Source of the DNA: a virus
Strand: one strand, 5' to 3'
Virus record (IMG/VR): IMGVR_UViG_3300042397_002155
Coordinates: 1-23,825 of that record
Length of the DNA: 23,825 nucleotides
The translations under genes and the position numbers were made by a program. The notes beneath the pieces are model-generated. The model did not search any database. It was not told the DNA's origin and saw only the letters and a list, made by a program, of their open reading frames with translations. Positions 9,822 through 16,703 of the stretch are shown piece by piece (positions within the stretch are counted from its first letter, which is position 1; each line of letters starts with the position of its first letter).

Positions 9822-10280
9822 ATGAGTAATGTAACTAAAGGAAGAAATAGTTTTGATTCAACATCAACTGACTTAACTATAGCTTTCATTAATAGGAACA
9901 TTACTCCGTATCCAACCGAAGCCGGTGGTCCTAAATTTGATCTTGTTCCTGTAACTAAACATAAAGATATTATGCTCAATAACGCTAGGCATTTTGCCCA
10001 GCAAGAGTATAATAGAATTATGGAGTTAGTTGAAGTATTGCAAAAACAAGCAAATGAAATTAAAGAAAGATTAGAAATTACTGATGCTGTTCACTCAGCT
10101 GAATACCAGTTTCAATTAAGTATTGGTCAATGCTATTGGTTAGTGTGGGATACAAGAAGACATAAAACTTTATTAGTTCACTTAGGACCCACAGGATGGA
10201 GTACCGGAGTGCCAGATAACTACGAATATGTAGCACAGGTTAAGTTTATGGGTGATCACACTTGGATAAAAATAGATTAA
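9822..10280 (+). CDS. DUF2452-like protein, 152 aa
   Basis: Starts 5 bp after the peroxiredoxin stop without a clear Shine-Dalgarno motif, so coupled translation is likely. NRNITPYPTEAGGPKFDLVPV matches the conserved N-terminal motif I remember for DUF2452, a family of unknown function. A helical middle (FAQQEYNRIMELVEVLQKQANEIKERL, likely coiled coil) is followed by a beta-rich end (CYWLVWDTRRHKTLLVHLGPTGW). Sits between AhpC and the SGNH hydrolase. Confidence 0.65.
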   Translation: MSNVTKGRNSFDSTSTDLTIAFINRNITPYPTEAGGPKFDLVPVTKHKDIMLNNARHFAQQEYNRIMELVEVLQKQANEIKERLEITDAVHSAEYQFQLSIGQCYWLVWDTRRHKTLLVHLGPTGWSTGVPDNYEYVAQVKFMGDHTWIKID

Positions 10281-10293
10281 TGGAGACATCATA

Positions 10294-10707
10294 ATGCTTG
10301 AATGCCTTATTATTGGAGATAGTATTGCAGTAGGCACACATATGGCTAGACCAGAATGTGTTGCTTACGCTCGTGGTGGCTGGAACTCGTGGCAATGGAA
10401 CAAAGATTATTTGTCAAAAGCATCTAGTCAACCTGCTAGAACTTTAATCATCAGTCTTGGTGCCAATGATCACAAAGGTGTAAAGACAGAGCAGGAACTG
10501 CGAAAGATGCGTGAGGCTGTCAAAGGCGAACGAGTGTTTTGGATTGATCCAGGACAAGACCGTAAACCTGTACCTTACGATGCTATGACTCGGATTGCAA
10601 AAGAGTACGGTGATACAATATTGCCTAGACCCAAAGCTCATATGAGTGCCGACGGTATTCATCCTACAGTTCGAGGTTATAAAATTTTAGGAGAACAAAC
10701 AAAATGA
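10294..10707 (+). CDS. SGNH/GDSL-type hydrolase, 137 aa
   Basis: Block I LIIGDSIAVG (nucleophile Ser), block III IISLGANDHKG (GxND-like), and block V DGIHPTVRGY (Asp/His pair) are all present in the right order; a Gly-rich YARGGWNS corresponds to block II. At 137 residues it is a minimal SGNH domain. No signal peptide. RBS GGAG precedes ATG 10294. Family knowledge: esterase or deacetylase of lipids, glycans or cell-wall polymers; substrate unknown. Its stop overlaps the next ATG (ATGA). Confidence 0.8.
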   Translation: MLECLIIGDSIAVGTHMARPECVAYARGGWNSWQWNKDYLSKASSQPARTLIISLGANDHKGVKTEQELRKMREAVKGERVFWIDPGQDRKPVPYDAMTRIAKEYGDTILPRPKAHMSADGIHPTVRGYKILGEQTK

Positions 10708-11219
10708 CAGCATGGGTAGATCAACTTAAAGAAACAATCCCAGAGTACGCTAAAGATACTAAGCTGAATATTGATTCAGTTATTAAGCGTTCTACTTTGC
10801 CAATTGAGGAAGCAGAAGCAGTCGCTCTAGCAGCTGCATTTGCTACAGGAAATACAAAAATGTGGACATGGATTCACAGTGTTCTAGCAGATCGTAAAGA
10901 AGCTGATGCTGCACTAACAGCTGCTTCGTTGATGGCCATGAACAACACTTGGTATCCATACATTGAGATGGCAGATGATGCTAATTTGACTGGTCTTCCA
11001 GCTCAACTTCGCATGAATGCAATTTCTACACATGGTGGAACAACAAAGGGGCGCTTTGAGGCATACAGTCTTTCTGCATCTATTGTTGGTAAGTGCCACT
11101 TCTGTGTTAAAGCACATTACGAAACTTTGAAGAAAGAAGGCTACACTGTAGAACAACTACGTGATATTGGCCGGATTGCTTCTGTTGTTAACGCTGTATC
11201 TAAAGTACTAGCAAACTAA
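10704..11219 (+). CDS. ahpD: AhpD-like alkylhydroperoxidase (carboxymuconolactone decarboxylase family)
   Basis: 171 residues. GKCHFCVKAHYETLKKEGYT carries the AhpD active site CxxC...H: C131, C134, H138, with E119 upstream. Spacing equals that of Mycobacterium tuberculosis AhpD (E118, C130, C133, H137). All-helical otherwise. In mycobacteria AhpD passes electrons from lipoamide to AhpC; here it lies in one operon with an AhpC-type peroxiredoxin, so a phage-borne AhpC-AhpD pair is the natural reading (inference). Overlaps the SGNH gene by ATGA and the next gene by TAATG. Confidence 0.85.
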   Translation: MTAWVDQLKETIPEYAKDTKLNIDSVIKRSTLPIEEAEAVALAAAFATGNTKMWTWIHSVLADRKEADAALTAASLMAMNNTWYPYIEMADDANLTGLPAQLRMNAISTHGGTTKGRFEAYSLSASIVGKCHFCVKAHYETLKKEGYTVEQLRDIGRIASVVNAVSKVLAN

Positions 11220-11404
11220 TGATTGTTGAAGCAGTACAAACTGTTCGCGATATCTTTCATAGTAAAGATCGTGTAACAATCTACAAAACACTTATAGACG
11301 AAAAGTCTAATAAAACAGTTGTAGAAATTGTTCAATTTTTATATAGCAGAAATGGTTCTATTGAAGGCCCTTCAAAGGGTTCTAATGTAGATATAAAAGC
11401 ATAA
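11219..11404 (+). CDS. hypothetical protein, 61 aa
   Basis: ATG overlaps the AhpD stop (TAATG) without its own Shine-Dalgarno motif. Sequence MIVEAVQTVRDIFHSKDRVTIYKTLIDEKSNKTVVEIVQFLYSRNGSIEG..., one helix and a beta hairpin by eye; no family recognised. Last protein of the ahpC operon, 9 bp before tRNA-Gly. Confidence 0.55.
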   Translation: MIVEAVQTVRDIFHSKDRVTIYKTLIDEKSNKTVVEIVQFLYSRNGSIEGPSKGSNVDIKA

Positions 11405-11413
11405 ATAATAAGT

Positions 11414-11487
11414 GCGGGATTGATGTAATGGTTGCCTGTGACCTTGCCAAGGTTATCGTAGGAGTTCGATTCTCCTATCCCGCTCCA
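11414..11487 (+). tRNA. tRNA-Gly(GCC)
   Basis: Acceptor GCGGGAT/ATCCCGC, discriminator T, CCA. Anticodon stem TGACC/GGTTA, loop TTGCCAA. Co-transcribed with the ahpC operon unless released by processing. Confidence 0.93.
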
Positions 11488-11495
11488 AGAATTAG

Positions 11496-11524
11496 TTGAC
11501 ATATTATTAGAAATAGGTTATAAT
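11496..11524 (+). promoter_or_regulatory. sigma70-like promoter
   Basis: TTGACA 11496-11501, 17 bp, TATAAT 11519-11524, driving tRNA-Met and the RNase H-like gene. Confidence 0.85.
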
Positions 11525-11539
11525 AAACCTAACAATAAT

Positions 11540-11614
11540 GGTGATATGGCGTAGACGGATGCGCACCGCCCTCATAAGGCGAGGAGGTTGGATCGATACC
11601 AACTATCACCACCA
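11540..11614 (+). tRNA. tRNA-Met(CAU)
   Basis: Acceptor GGTGATA/TATCACC fully paired, discriminator A, CCA. Anticodon loop CTCATAA on stem CCGCC/GGCGA (one mismatch). Elongator Met is most likely. T-loop ATCGATA is unusual. Confidence 0.85.
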
Positions 11615-11684
11615 TTAAGAACATCTTATACGTATTTTAAAGAATTTTCTTGAAGAAGGCTGGGATGTTAACTAGGAGTACATC

Positions 11685-12161
11685 ATGCGGAAGTTAATCG
11701 ATTTTAACGAAGTTAGAAATTATATCGAAGCACAAGGTTCAGACACTAAGATTTATATCGGTGCTGATTCTGAGCGTGTTAAGAAGAACGGTGTATGGTA
11801 TGCTGATTACACACTTGCTATTGTTGTTCACATTAATGGTCGACACGGTTGCAAGATCTTTGGAGAAGTACAAACAGAAATTGATTATGACTTCAAAGCA
11901 TCGCGTCCATCTTTACGTCTAATGAATGAAGTGTACAAGGTTGCTGAATTGTACCACAAGATTGCTGATGTAATTGGCGACAAAGAAGTACAAATCCACC
12001 TTGACATTAACCCAAGTGAAATGCACAACTCGTCTATTGTTATCCAACAAGCTGTTGGTTACATTCGTGGAGTGTGTAATGTAGAACCAAAGGTTAAGCC
12101 ACAAGCTTTTGCTGCTTCATATGCTGCAGATCGTTTAAAGGAAATTCTTTCATTACAATAA
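11685..12161 (+). CDS. RNase H-like protein of the YkuK/DUF458 family
   Basis: 158 residues. IYIGADSERVKKNGVWYADYTLAIVVHINGRHGCKIFGE is the characteristic start of the YkuK (DUF458) family, which has a ribonuclease H-like fold; HLDINPSEMHNSS provides a further acidic pair. RBS AGGAG six bases before ATG 11685. Biochemical role of the family is not settled; a nuclease acting on phage or host RNA is possible. Followed by a strong terminator. Confidence 0.78.
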   Translation: MRKLIDFNEVRNYIEAQGSDTKIYIGADSERVKKNGVWYADYTLAIVVHINGRHGCKIFGEVQTEIDYDFKASRPSLRLMNEVYKVAELYHKIADVIGDKEVQIHLDINPSEMHNSSIVIQQAVGYIRGVCNVEPKVKPQAFAASYAADRLKEILSLQ

Positions 12162-12187
12162 AGTAATACTTTTTTATTAAGATTTAG

Positions 12188-12229
12188 AGTCCAAAGTGTG
12201 TCAAAAAAGATACACTTTGGACTTTTTTT
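12188..12229 (+). terminator. strong terminator containing inverted-repeat element copy 3
   Basis: A 15-bp stem, AGTCCAAAGTGTGTC with GATACACTTTGGACT (one G:U), loop AAAAAA, then seven T. The inner 26 bp (AAAGTGTGTC-A6-GATACACTTT) occur in exact reverse orientation at 19466-19491. Confidence 0.9.
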
Positions 12230-12238
12230 CGTTTATAT

Positions 12239-12267
12239 GATACAAAAGCACAAAACTATGTTATAAT
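12239..12267 (+). promoter_or_regulatory. promoter, weak -35
   Basis: TATAAT 12262-12267; the -35 position reads GATACA at 17 bp. Lies 10 bp behind the terminator and before a 76-aa gene. Confidence 0.6.
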
Positions 12268-12298
12268 TAATCATACACGGAAACAAAGAGGAATCAAA

Positions 12299-12529
12299 AT
12301 GCAAAAAGTTCAAATGATTGTTGGCGGTAAGTTGGCTCTTGTTGATGCTGATATGGTCAAGAAAATGACTAAGAAACAAGACTTAGTTGCTAGTGCTATG
12401 CGTTTGCAATCAGTTATGAATGCAGTACCCCGTGAAGCCGAGCCAATTTTGCAAAAGCAACTCCAAGAAATCATGAGCAAGATTATTCGCCTCAATCGTA
12501 CTATCCGTCAGAATGTACAATTTCTGTAA
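12299..12529 (+). CDS. hypothetical helical protein, 76 aa
   Basis: RBS GAGGA eight bases before ATG. MQKVQMIVGGKLALVDADMVKKMTKKQDLVASAMRLQSVMNAV... is short-stranded at the start and then almost entirely amphipathic helix with basic and Leu/Ile repeats (possible coiled coil). No family recognised. Its own promoter lies upstream; the next promoter overlaps its 3' end. Confidence 0.65.
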   Translation: MQKVQMIVGGKLALVDADMVKKMTKKQDLVASAMRLQSVMNAVPREAEPILQKQLQEIMSKIIRLNRTIRQNVQFL

Positions 12530-12542
12530 AGTGTGTTATAAT
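12514..12542 (+). promoter_or_regulatory. promoter overlapping the previous gene's end
   Basis: TGTACA 12514-12519, 17 bp, TATAAT 12537-12542. Confidence 0.65.
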
Positions 12543-12559
12543 TAATACAGGAAAATGAT

Positions 12560-12715
12560 ATGAAATACATTTTGATTACGAAAAACGGTAAAGTTATGCA
12601 GTTCTACATCAAGGCTGTTGCTGAAACTTATCGATCTGCTTACGGCGGTACTATCGTAGCAACGTTTCCAACTAAAGAAAACATCGCTCGTATCAAGGAG
12701 ACTTATTATGGCTGA
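12560..12715 (+). CDS. hypothetical protein, 51 aa
   Basis: MKYILITKNGKVMQFYIKAVAETYRSAYGGTIVATF..., ATG 12560 preceded by CAGGAAAATGAT. Reads as a small alpha/beta protein. The stop overlaps the next start by several bases (ATG 12708), so the two are coupled. No family recognised. Confidence 0.6.
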   Translation: MKYILITKNGKVMQFYIKAVAETYRSAYGGTIVATFPTKENIARIKETYYG

Positions 12716-12890
12716 ATTATATAAAGTTGTTGTGACTTATTACGAATGTGGTTGGGAACAACGCAACGACCCTGAAACCACCAAACATTTTGCAACTCTC
12801 GAGGAAGCAGAAAAATACAAAGCTTACTGGGAAGAAAACGACCCAGATTCTCCTGATGATGTTTGGCAAGCAGAGATTACAAAATTATGA
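12708..12890 (+). CDS. hypothetical acidic protein, 60 aa
   Basis: AAGGAG eight bases before ATG 12708. YKVVVTYYECGWEQRNDPETTKHFATLEEAEKYKAYWEENDPDSPDDVWQAEI is rich in Asp, Glu and Trp; the pattern resembles short phage proteins that copy a beta-strand/helix 'xxTLEEAExY' module. Overlaps the following gene by ATGA. Confidence 0.6.
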   Translation: MAELYKVVVTYYECGWEQRNDPETTKHFATLEEAEKYKAYWEENDPDSPDDVWQAEITKL

Positions 12891-13006
12891 TTGAAACTAT
12901 TTTTACTGTTTTAGTTGTTGTTATTATTGGAATAAATATTGCAACAACCGTATCAACAAAATTTCGCCGATGGCTTTATAAGGATAAAAATGAACGAAGA
13001 AATTAA
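12887..13006 (+). CDS. small single-pass membrane protein, 39 aa
   Basis: ATG overlaps the previous stop (ATGA). One N-terminal membrane helix (TIFTVLVVVIIGINIATTV) followed by a basic tail (KFRRWLYKDKNERRN), so the C-terminus is predicted to be cytoplasmic. Its 3' end overlaps the next gene by 17 bp. Confidence 0.55.
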   Translation: MIETIFTVLVVVIIGINIATTVSTKFRRWLYKDKNERRN

Positions 13007-13196
13007 ACAACTTGCAATTCAATCTGGACTATTGTTTCAACGTGATAAACTCTCTTACGAGGAAAAAAAGTTTGCAGAGCTAATCGTACGCAGATGTCTA
13101 GACAAGATTGAGAATGAAGCAATGCAATACAGTGAACCAGTCTGGGCTGTAGAATTGCTTAATGATATTAAAGAACATTTTGGTATTAAAGAATGA
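12990..13196 (+). CDS. small conserved-type phage protein, 68 aa
   Basis: ATG 12990 (MNEEIKQLAIQSGL...) behind AAGGATAAAA; a longer frame upstream is not needed. The N-terminal MNExIKxLAxQ and central FAELIVRRCLDKI are the pattern I know from a very common short phage protein of unknown function. It overlaps the genes on both sides. Confidence 0.68.
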   Translation: MNEEIKQLAIQSGLLFQRDKLSYEEKKFAELIVRRCLDKIENEAMQYSEPVWAVELLNDIKEHFGIKE

Positions 13197-13423
13197 AGTG
13201 GAAAATATCAGCCGGCCCATCTGAAGGCGATACTCGCGTTAAGACACGGTTTGCGCTGTTTCCCGTTTCAATATACAAAGATGACGAACTCTATATAGTC
13301 TGGTTTGAAACGTATCGGGCAACAGAACAGTATCAAAAAGTTTCTGGCTATTATGATCATAATCGAGACGAGTTGCAGTGGAAAGTAATTAAAAAAGAAT
13401 TGCTTTATGGTGAGCACGAATAA
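13193..13423 (+). CDS. hypothetical protein, 76 aa
   Basis: Coupled to the previous gene by ATGA. Beta-rich sequence (TRFALFPVSIYKDDELYIVWFETYRATEQYQKVSGYY, LQWKVIKKELL). No family recognised; last gene of the 12560-13423 cluster. Confidence 0.6.
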   Translation: MKWKISAGPSEGDTRVKTRFALFPVSIYKDDELYIVWFETYRATEQYQKVSGYYDHNRDELQWKVIKKELLYGEHE

Positions 13424-13426
13424 CTG

Positions 13427-13455
13427 TTGACATTCGCTGCTAAATAGTGTATAAT
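13427..13455 (+). promoter_or_regulatory. sigma70-like promoter
   Basis: TTGACA 13427-13432, 17 bp, TATAAT 13450-13455. Confidence 0.87.
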
Positions 13456-13480
13456 TAAATACAAACCTAAAGGAAACCAC

Positions 13481-13702
13481 ATGACTTCAAAACAAACCGC
13501 TATCTTACAAACCGCAAAACTATTTGCTATCGCCATTGGCGCAGGCATTTTAGTTAACGTACTTTTTGCTTTCTTTACCGTAGCACAAATTGGCACTGGC
13601 TTTTGCATACTTGCTTTAGCATTCTTGGGTAAGATGGTCTATGATATAGAACTAAGTAAAGCAGAGCACCTCGAAACATTAAATAAATTAAACGACAAGT
13701 AA
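13481..13702 (+). CDS. small membrane protein, 73 aa
   Basis: RBS AAAGGAAA before ATG 13481. Two hydrophobic helices (LFAIAIGAGILVNVLFAFFTV and IGTGFCILALAFLGKMV) and a charged C-terminal helix (YDIELSKAEHLETLNKLNDK). Single-gene unit between two promoters. Function unknown. Confidence 0.7.
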   Translation: MTSKQTAILQTAKLFAIAIGAGILVNVLFAFFTVAQIGTGFCILALAFLGKMVYDIELSKAEHLETLNKLNDK

Positions 13703-13704
13703 AG

Positions 13705-13733
13705 TTGACAATGTCTTTAAGTAATGTTATAAT
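13705..13733 (+). promoter_or_regulatory. sigma70-like promoter
   Basis: TTGACA 13705-13710, 17 bp, TATAAT 13728-13733, starting the cluster that leads to glyA. Confidence 0.87.
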
Positions 13734-13756
13734 GTAATACACATCAAGGAAATTAA

Positions 13757-13930
13757 ATGGCTGGCAAAGCAAAATCAATCTATCTTAGCGTATTACCTAA
13801 AGGTGAACATATGAGTACCTTTAAGAAAGTCTTCTTTGAGGCTAAAGCTTACAATGAGTACGTAAAGTCTGAAGAATTTAAAAAGCAATGGCCGGCTGAT
13901 AAATATGACATTATCAAAGAAACTTATTAA
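13757..13930 (+). CDS. hypothetical protein, 57 aa
   Basis: AAGGAAATTAA precedes ATG 13757. Sequence MAGKAKSIYLSVLPKGEHMSTFKKVFFEAKAYNEYVKSEEFKKQWPADKYDIIKETY, hydrophilic with aromatic clusters. The C-terminal 'KETY' resembles that of the 51-aa protein at 12560 (IKETYYG), suggesting related small proteins. No function assigned. Confidence 0.6.
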   Translation: MAGKAKSIYLSVLPKGEHMSTFKKVFFEAKAYNEYVKSEEFKKQWPADKYDIIKETY

Positions 13931-13932
13931 AC

Positions 13933-14067
13933 ATGACAAACAGACAAAAAGAAATACTACATAATCTGCATCTTTTCGAATTAGAAAAAGCCGAGAGGAT
14001 GAAATCCTTTTTGTGGCGCGCTAGATTATTCTTGTACAATTTTAAGAAAAAATTAGGAATTTTGTAA
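13933..14067 (+). CDS. hypothetical basic protein, 44 aa
   Basis: ATG 13933 right after the previous stop, without Shine-Dalgarno motif. MTNRQKEILHNLHLFELEKAERMKSFLWRARLFLYNFKKKLGIL is one long amphipathic, basic helix. Coupled to the next gene by TAATG. Confidence 0.5.
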   Translation: MTNRQKEILHNLHLFELEKAERMKSFLWRARLFLYNFKKKLGIL

Positions 14068-14435
14068 TGAGTATGCATATGATTCATGGCGTTCAAGTTC
14101 ATGGTAAATCAAAGCAAAAAAAGAAACCGGGTTGGCAAAAAGCTGAGCAGGAATACCGAGCTTGGTTGCTGAAAAATGGTGTCAATCCTGACGAAAAATC
14201 CAAAAAGAAAAAAGAATTTGTTGCGTATCAAACGCCAAAACAAGTTATTCGTGAGACACCTCGCTACTCAAGTCTAGCTACTTCAAGCGCTAGATCAGAC
14301 GCTTGTGCAAAAAAAGAATCTCCAAAATACACTGGCACAAAAATGCTCGGTATCGGCCAGTTGCACAAAAGCAACGCAGTGCCAGTATTCTGTGACCAAG
14401 ATGCAATTGATATCGCAAAAATGCGAAGAGGATAA
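14067..14435 (+). CDS. conserved-type phage protein, 122 aa
   Basis: MSMHMIHGVQVHGKSKQKKKPGWQKAEQEYRAWLLKNG... with central TPKQVIRETPRYSSL and C-terminal CAKKESPKYTGTKMLGIGQLHKSNAVPVF. This Lys-rich start plus 'KKESPxYTG...GIxxxHKSNxVPV' ending is a pattern I recall from T4-like phages, always of unknown function. Starts on the TAATG overlap; its stop is 1 bp before glyA. Confidence 0.7.
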   Translation: MSMHMIHGVQVHGKSKQKKKPGWQKAEQEYRAWLLKNGVNPDEKSKKKKEFVAYQTPKQVIRETPRYSSLATSSARSDACAKKESPKYTGTKMLGIGQLHKSNAVPVFCDQDAIDIAKMRRG

Positions 14436-14436
14436 T

Positions 14437-15579
14437 ATGATAGACAAAAGAATTCTAAGTATACTTTCGAACGAAGGTATTCGTCAAGCTGATACCATTG
14501 AACTAATTGCGAGTGAAAACTTTGCCAGTAAAGAAGTACTGCAACTAGCTGGTAGTATCCTTACTAATAAGTATGCAGAAGGTTATCCTGGTAAACGCTA
14601 TTACAATGGATGCGCAAACGCAGATGACATTGAGCAATTAGCTATCGATACGTTATGCGATTTGTTTGGTTCTAAGTTTGCTAACGTTCAACCTCATTCT
14701 GGTGCTAATGCTAACCTCGCAGTATTTAAAGCATTCTTGCAACCCGGCGATACTGTGCTTGGAATGGATCTAGCAAGCGGTGGTCATTTGTCGCATGGTG
14801 CTAAAGTAAATATTTCAGGTGCATGGTTTAATTCTCATTCATACGGAGTGAATGATGAAGGTTTGCTAGACTATGAAGCTATTAGAAACATGGCCGTTAA
14901 TCTAAAGCCAAAGATGATTGTTGCTGGAGCAAGTGCTTATCCACGACAAATCGATTGGGTAAAATTCCGCGAAATTGCTGATGAAGTCGGTGCTCTACTA
15001 CTTGTAGATATGGCACACTACTCAGGGTTGGTCGCTGGAGGGGCTTATGACAGTCCGATTGAGTACGCTGATATCGTCACATCAACTACTCACAAAACAC
15101 TCCGTGGACCTCGTGGAGGCATTATTCTATGGAACAATGAAGCATATACTAAGAAAATCAATGGTGCAATCTTTCCAGGTACTCAAGGTGGTCCTTTGAT
15201 GCATATTATTGCTGCAAAAGCTCAATGCTTTATTGAAGCAAGTACAGACGAATTTATGGAATACTCTCAAAACGTTGTGCGAAATGCAAAAGCAATGTGT
15301 GATGTGTTTACCAAAGAAGGTTTTAAAGTACAAACTGACGGCACCGATAGTCACATTATTTTGATGAATCTAAGTGAGAGTAAATACAGTGGTCGTGAAG
15401 CAGCAGATTTGCTCGAAGCAAACGGAATTACTGTAAACAAGAATGGTATTCCTAATGACCCCCGTAGCTTTGTAGAAACAAGTGGTATTCGTATTGGTAC
15501 TGCTGCTGAAACAACACGCGGTCATGACGAACAATGGTTCCGTGAACTAGCATACACTATTACAGACATTCTAAAATAA
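14437..15579 (+). CDS. glyA: serine hydroxymethyltransferase
   Basis: 380 residues from ATG 14437 (RBS AGAGGA), close to but shorter than the usual ~417. PLP enzyme making glycine and 5,10-methylene-tetrahydrofolate from serine. IELIASENFAS, NKYAEGYPGKRYYNG, HSGANANLAVF, LLVDMAHYSGLVAGG and the Schiff-base motif STTHKTLRGPRGG (K220) are all present, as are GTQGGPLMH and the C-terminal GIRIGTAAETTRG. Upstream in-frame sequence belongs to the overlapping gene and is not part of it. In phages GlyA supplies one-carbon units for thymidylate or hydroxymethylated nucleotides (inference); a dNMP kinase follows 500 bp on. Confidence 0.95.
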   Translation: MIDKRILSILSNEGIRQADTIELIASENFASKEVLQLAGSILTNKYAEGYPGKRYYNGCANADDIEQLAIDTLCDLFGSKFANVQPHSGANANLAVFKAFLQPGDTVLGMDLASGGHLSHGAKVNISGAWFNSHSYGVNDEGLLDYEAIRNMAVNLKPKMIVAGASAYPRQIDWVKFREIADEVGALLLVDMAHYSGLVAGGAYDSPIEYADIVTSTTHKTLRGPRGGIILWNNEAYTKKINGAIFPGTQGGPLMHIIAAKAQCFIEASTDEFMEYSQNVVRNAKAMCDVFTKEGFKVQTDGTDSHIILMNLSESKYSGREAADLLEANGITVNKNGIPNDPRSFVETSGIRIGTAAETTRGHDEQWFRELAYTITDILK

Positions 15580-15581
15580 CC

Positions 15582-15612
15582 TATAAATATCTCCATATAT
15601 GTGTATGGAGAT
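15582..15612 (+). promoter_or_regulatory. late promoter nested in an RBS-sequestering hairpin
   Basis: TATAAATA (15582-15589, T4 late-promoter octamer) runs into ATCTCCATA (15589-15597), which pairs perfectly with TATGGAGAT (15604-15612) and hides the GGAG ribosome binding site of the next gene. Late transcripts should begin near 15595 and lose the 5' arm, freeing the site. Confidence 0.7.
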
Positions 15613-15615
15613 TAT

Positions 15616-16032
15616 ATGTGGTTCTATAAAGGTGAAGTGTTTACTTCAGAAATGATTGAAGATTATGTTGGATTTGTTTATTTAATTACAGACAAATCCA
15701 ACAATAAAAAATATGTTGGAAAAAAGTTACTTACATCTAAGCGCAAACTTGCACCACTAAAAGGTAAGACTAGAAAAAGAACCGTAGTAAAAGAAACTGA
15801 TTGGCAAAAATATTATGGTTCTTCTGAAGAAGTTAAGTTAATGGTAGAAGAAAAAGGTGTAGATAATTTTCATAGAGAAATTTTATATCTTTGCATGTCA
15901 AAAGGACAACTTGGTTATTTAGAAGCAAAATATCAATTTGAAAACGATGTGCTATTACGAGATGATTATTACAACGGAATTATACAGTGCAAAATCCACC
16001 GAAATCATGTTCGTAGTTTGATTGCTAGTTGA
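15616..16032 (+). CDS. GIY-YIG nuclease-family protein, 138 aa
   Basis: GFVYLITDKSNNKKYVGKKLL corresponds to the GIY...YIG core (here FVY...YVG), followed by WQKYYGSSEEVK, FHREILYLCMSKGQLGYLEAKYQFE and YYNGIIQCKIHRNHV, the arrangement of a common T4-like phage GIY-YIG protein, often annotated as a homing-type endonuclease. ATG 15616 with GGAG 15607-15610 is chosen over the in-frame GTG 15601. It lies free-standing between glyA and the dNMP kinase gene, with T4 I-TevI-like late regulation. Confidence 0.8.
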   Translation: MWFYKGEVFTSEMIEDYVGFVYLITDKSNNKKYVGKKLLTSKRKLAPLKGKTRKRTVVKETDWQKYYGSSEEVKLMVEEKGVDNFHREILYLCMSKGQLGYLEAKYQFENDVLLRDDYYNGIIQCKIHRNHVRSLIAS

Positions 16033-16056
16033 CATTTAAAATTTATAGTGTATAAT
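16029..16056 (+). promoter_or_regulatory. sigma70-like promoter, leaderless start
   Basis: TTGACA 16029-16034, 16 bp, TATAAT 16051-16056, only 5 bp before ATG 16062. Confidence 0.83.
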
Positions 16057-16061
16057 AAATT

Positions 16062-16703
16062 ATGATCATATTATTTAACGGTCCTCCTGGTTCTGGAAAA
16101 GATCATGCTGCAGATTATTTTAAGCAGTATGGCTTTAAGCACTTGTCATTTAAATATCAACTTTACGTAGAAACTATTAAATATTTTGGTGTTGATACGA
16201 AATGGTTCATGGATGGTTATAATGATCGTTCTCAGAAAGAAGTTAAATCTCCGCTTCTTGATAACATGTCACGTCGAGAAGCAATGATTCATGTCTCTGA
16301 AAAAATCATTAAACCTCGTTGTGGCTTAGACTATTTTGGTAAATTAGTAGCTAATGAAATTGATCTTCAAAAAGATTATTGCATTTCAGACGGTGGCTTT
16401 ATTGATGAACTTATTCCTGTAGTTGAAAAAGTTGGAAACGATAATTTTATCTTAGTTCAACTTACACGTGATGGACATGATTTTTCTTCTGATTCTCGGA
16501 GGTATTTTGATGGAAATGTAACACAAGAATTTGTGATTAATAAGAAAACTGATATAGAAAAGAAATATGTATTACCTCATAAGTTTGATGTAAAGACCTA
16601 TAGGATACACAACAACGGCGATATTTCAGACTTTGAAGAAGTGCTGAAAGAAATTTGTAAAAAAGAAATAAATATTAACCTAAACTGGAAATTTTTACCA
16701 TGA
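16062..16703 (+). CDS. deoxynucleoside monophosphate kinase, T4 gp1-like
   Basis: 213 residues (T4 gp1 has 241). N-terminal P-loop ILFNGPPGSGKDHAADYF (K13), then the gp1-like middle with SRREAMIHVSEKIIKPRCGLDYFGKL, YCISDGGFIDEL (Walker B-like) and LTRDGHDFSSDSRRY. Phosphorylates dNMPs to dNDPs for phage DNA synthesis. The start is fixed by the P-loop strand; no Shine-Dalgarno motif exists and the promoter -10 ends 5 bp upstream, so the mRNA is leaderless. Overlaps the next gene by ATGA. Confidence 0.85.
   Translation: MIILFNGPPGSGKDHAADYFKQYGFKHLSFKYQLYVETIKYFGVDTKWFMDGYNDRSQKEVKSPLLDNMSRREAMIHVSEKIIKPRCGLDYFGKLVANEIDLQKDYCISDGGFIDELIPVVEKVGNDNFILVQLTRDGHDFSSDSRRYFDGNVTQEFVINKKTDIEKKYVLPHKFDVKTYRIHNNGDISDFEEVLKEICKKEININLNWKFLP

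Noticed and set aside
14305-14436. Longer N-terminus for serine hydroxymethyltransferase
   Set aside because: The extra 44 codons overlap the conserved-type 122-aa gene in another frame; ATG 14437 has a good ribosome binding site and gives the usual N-terminus.
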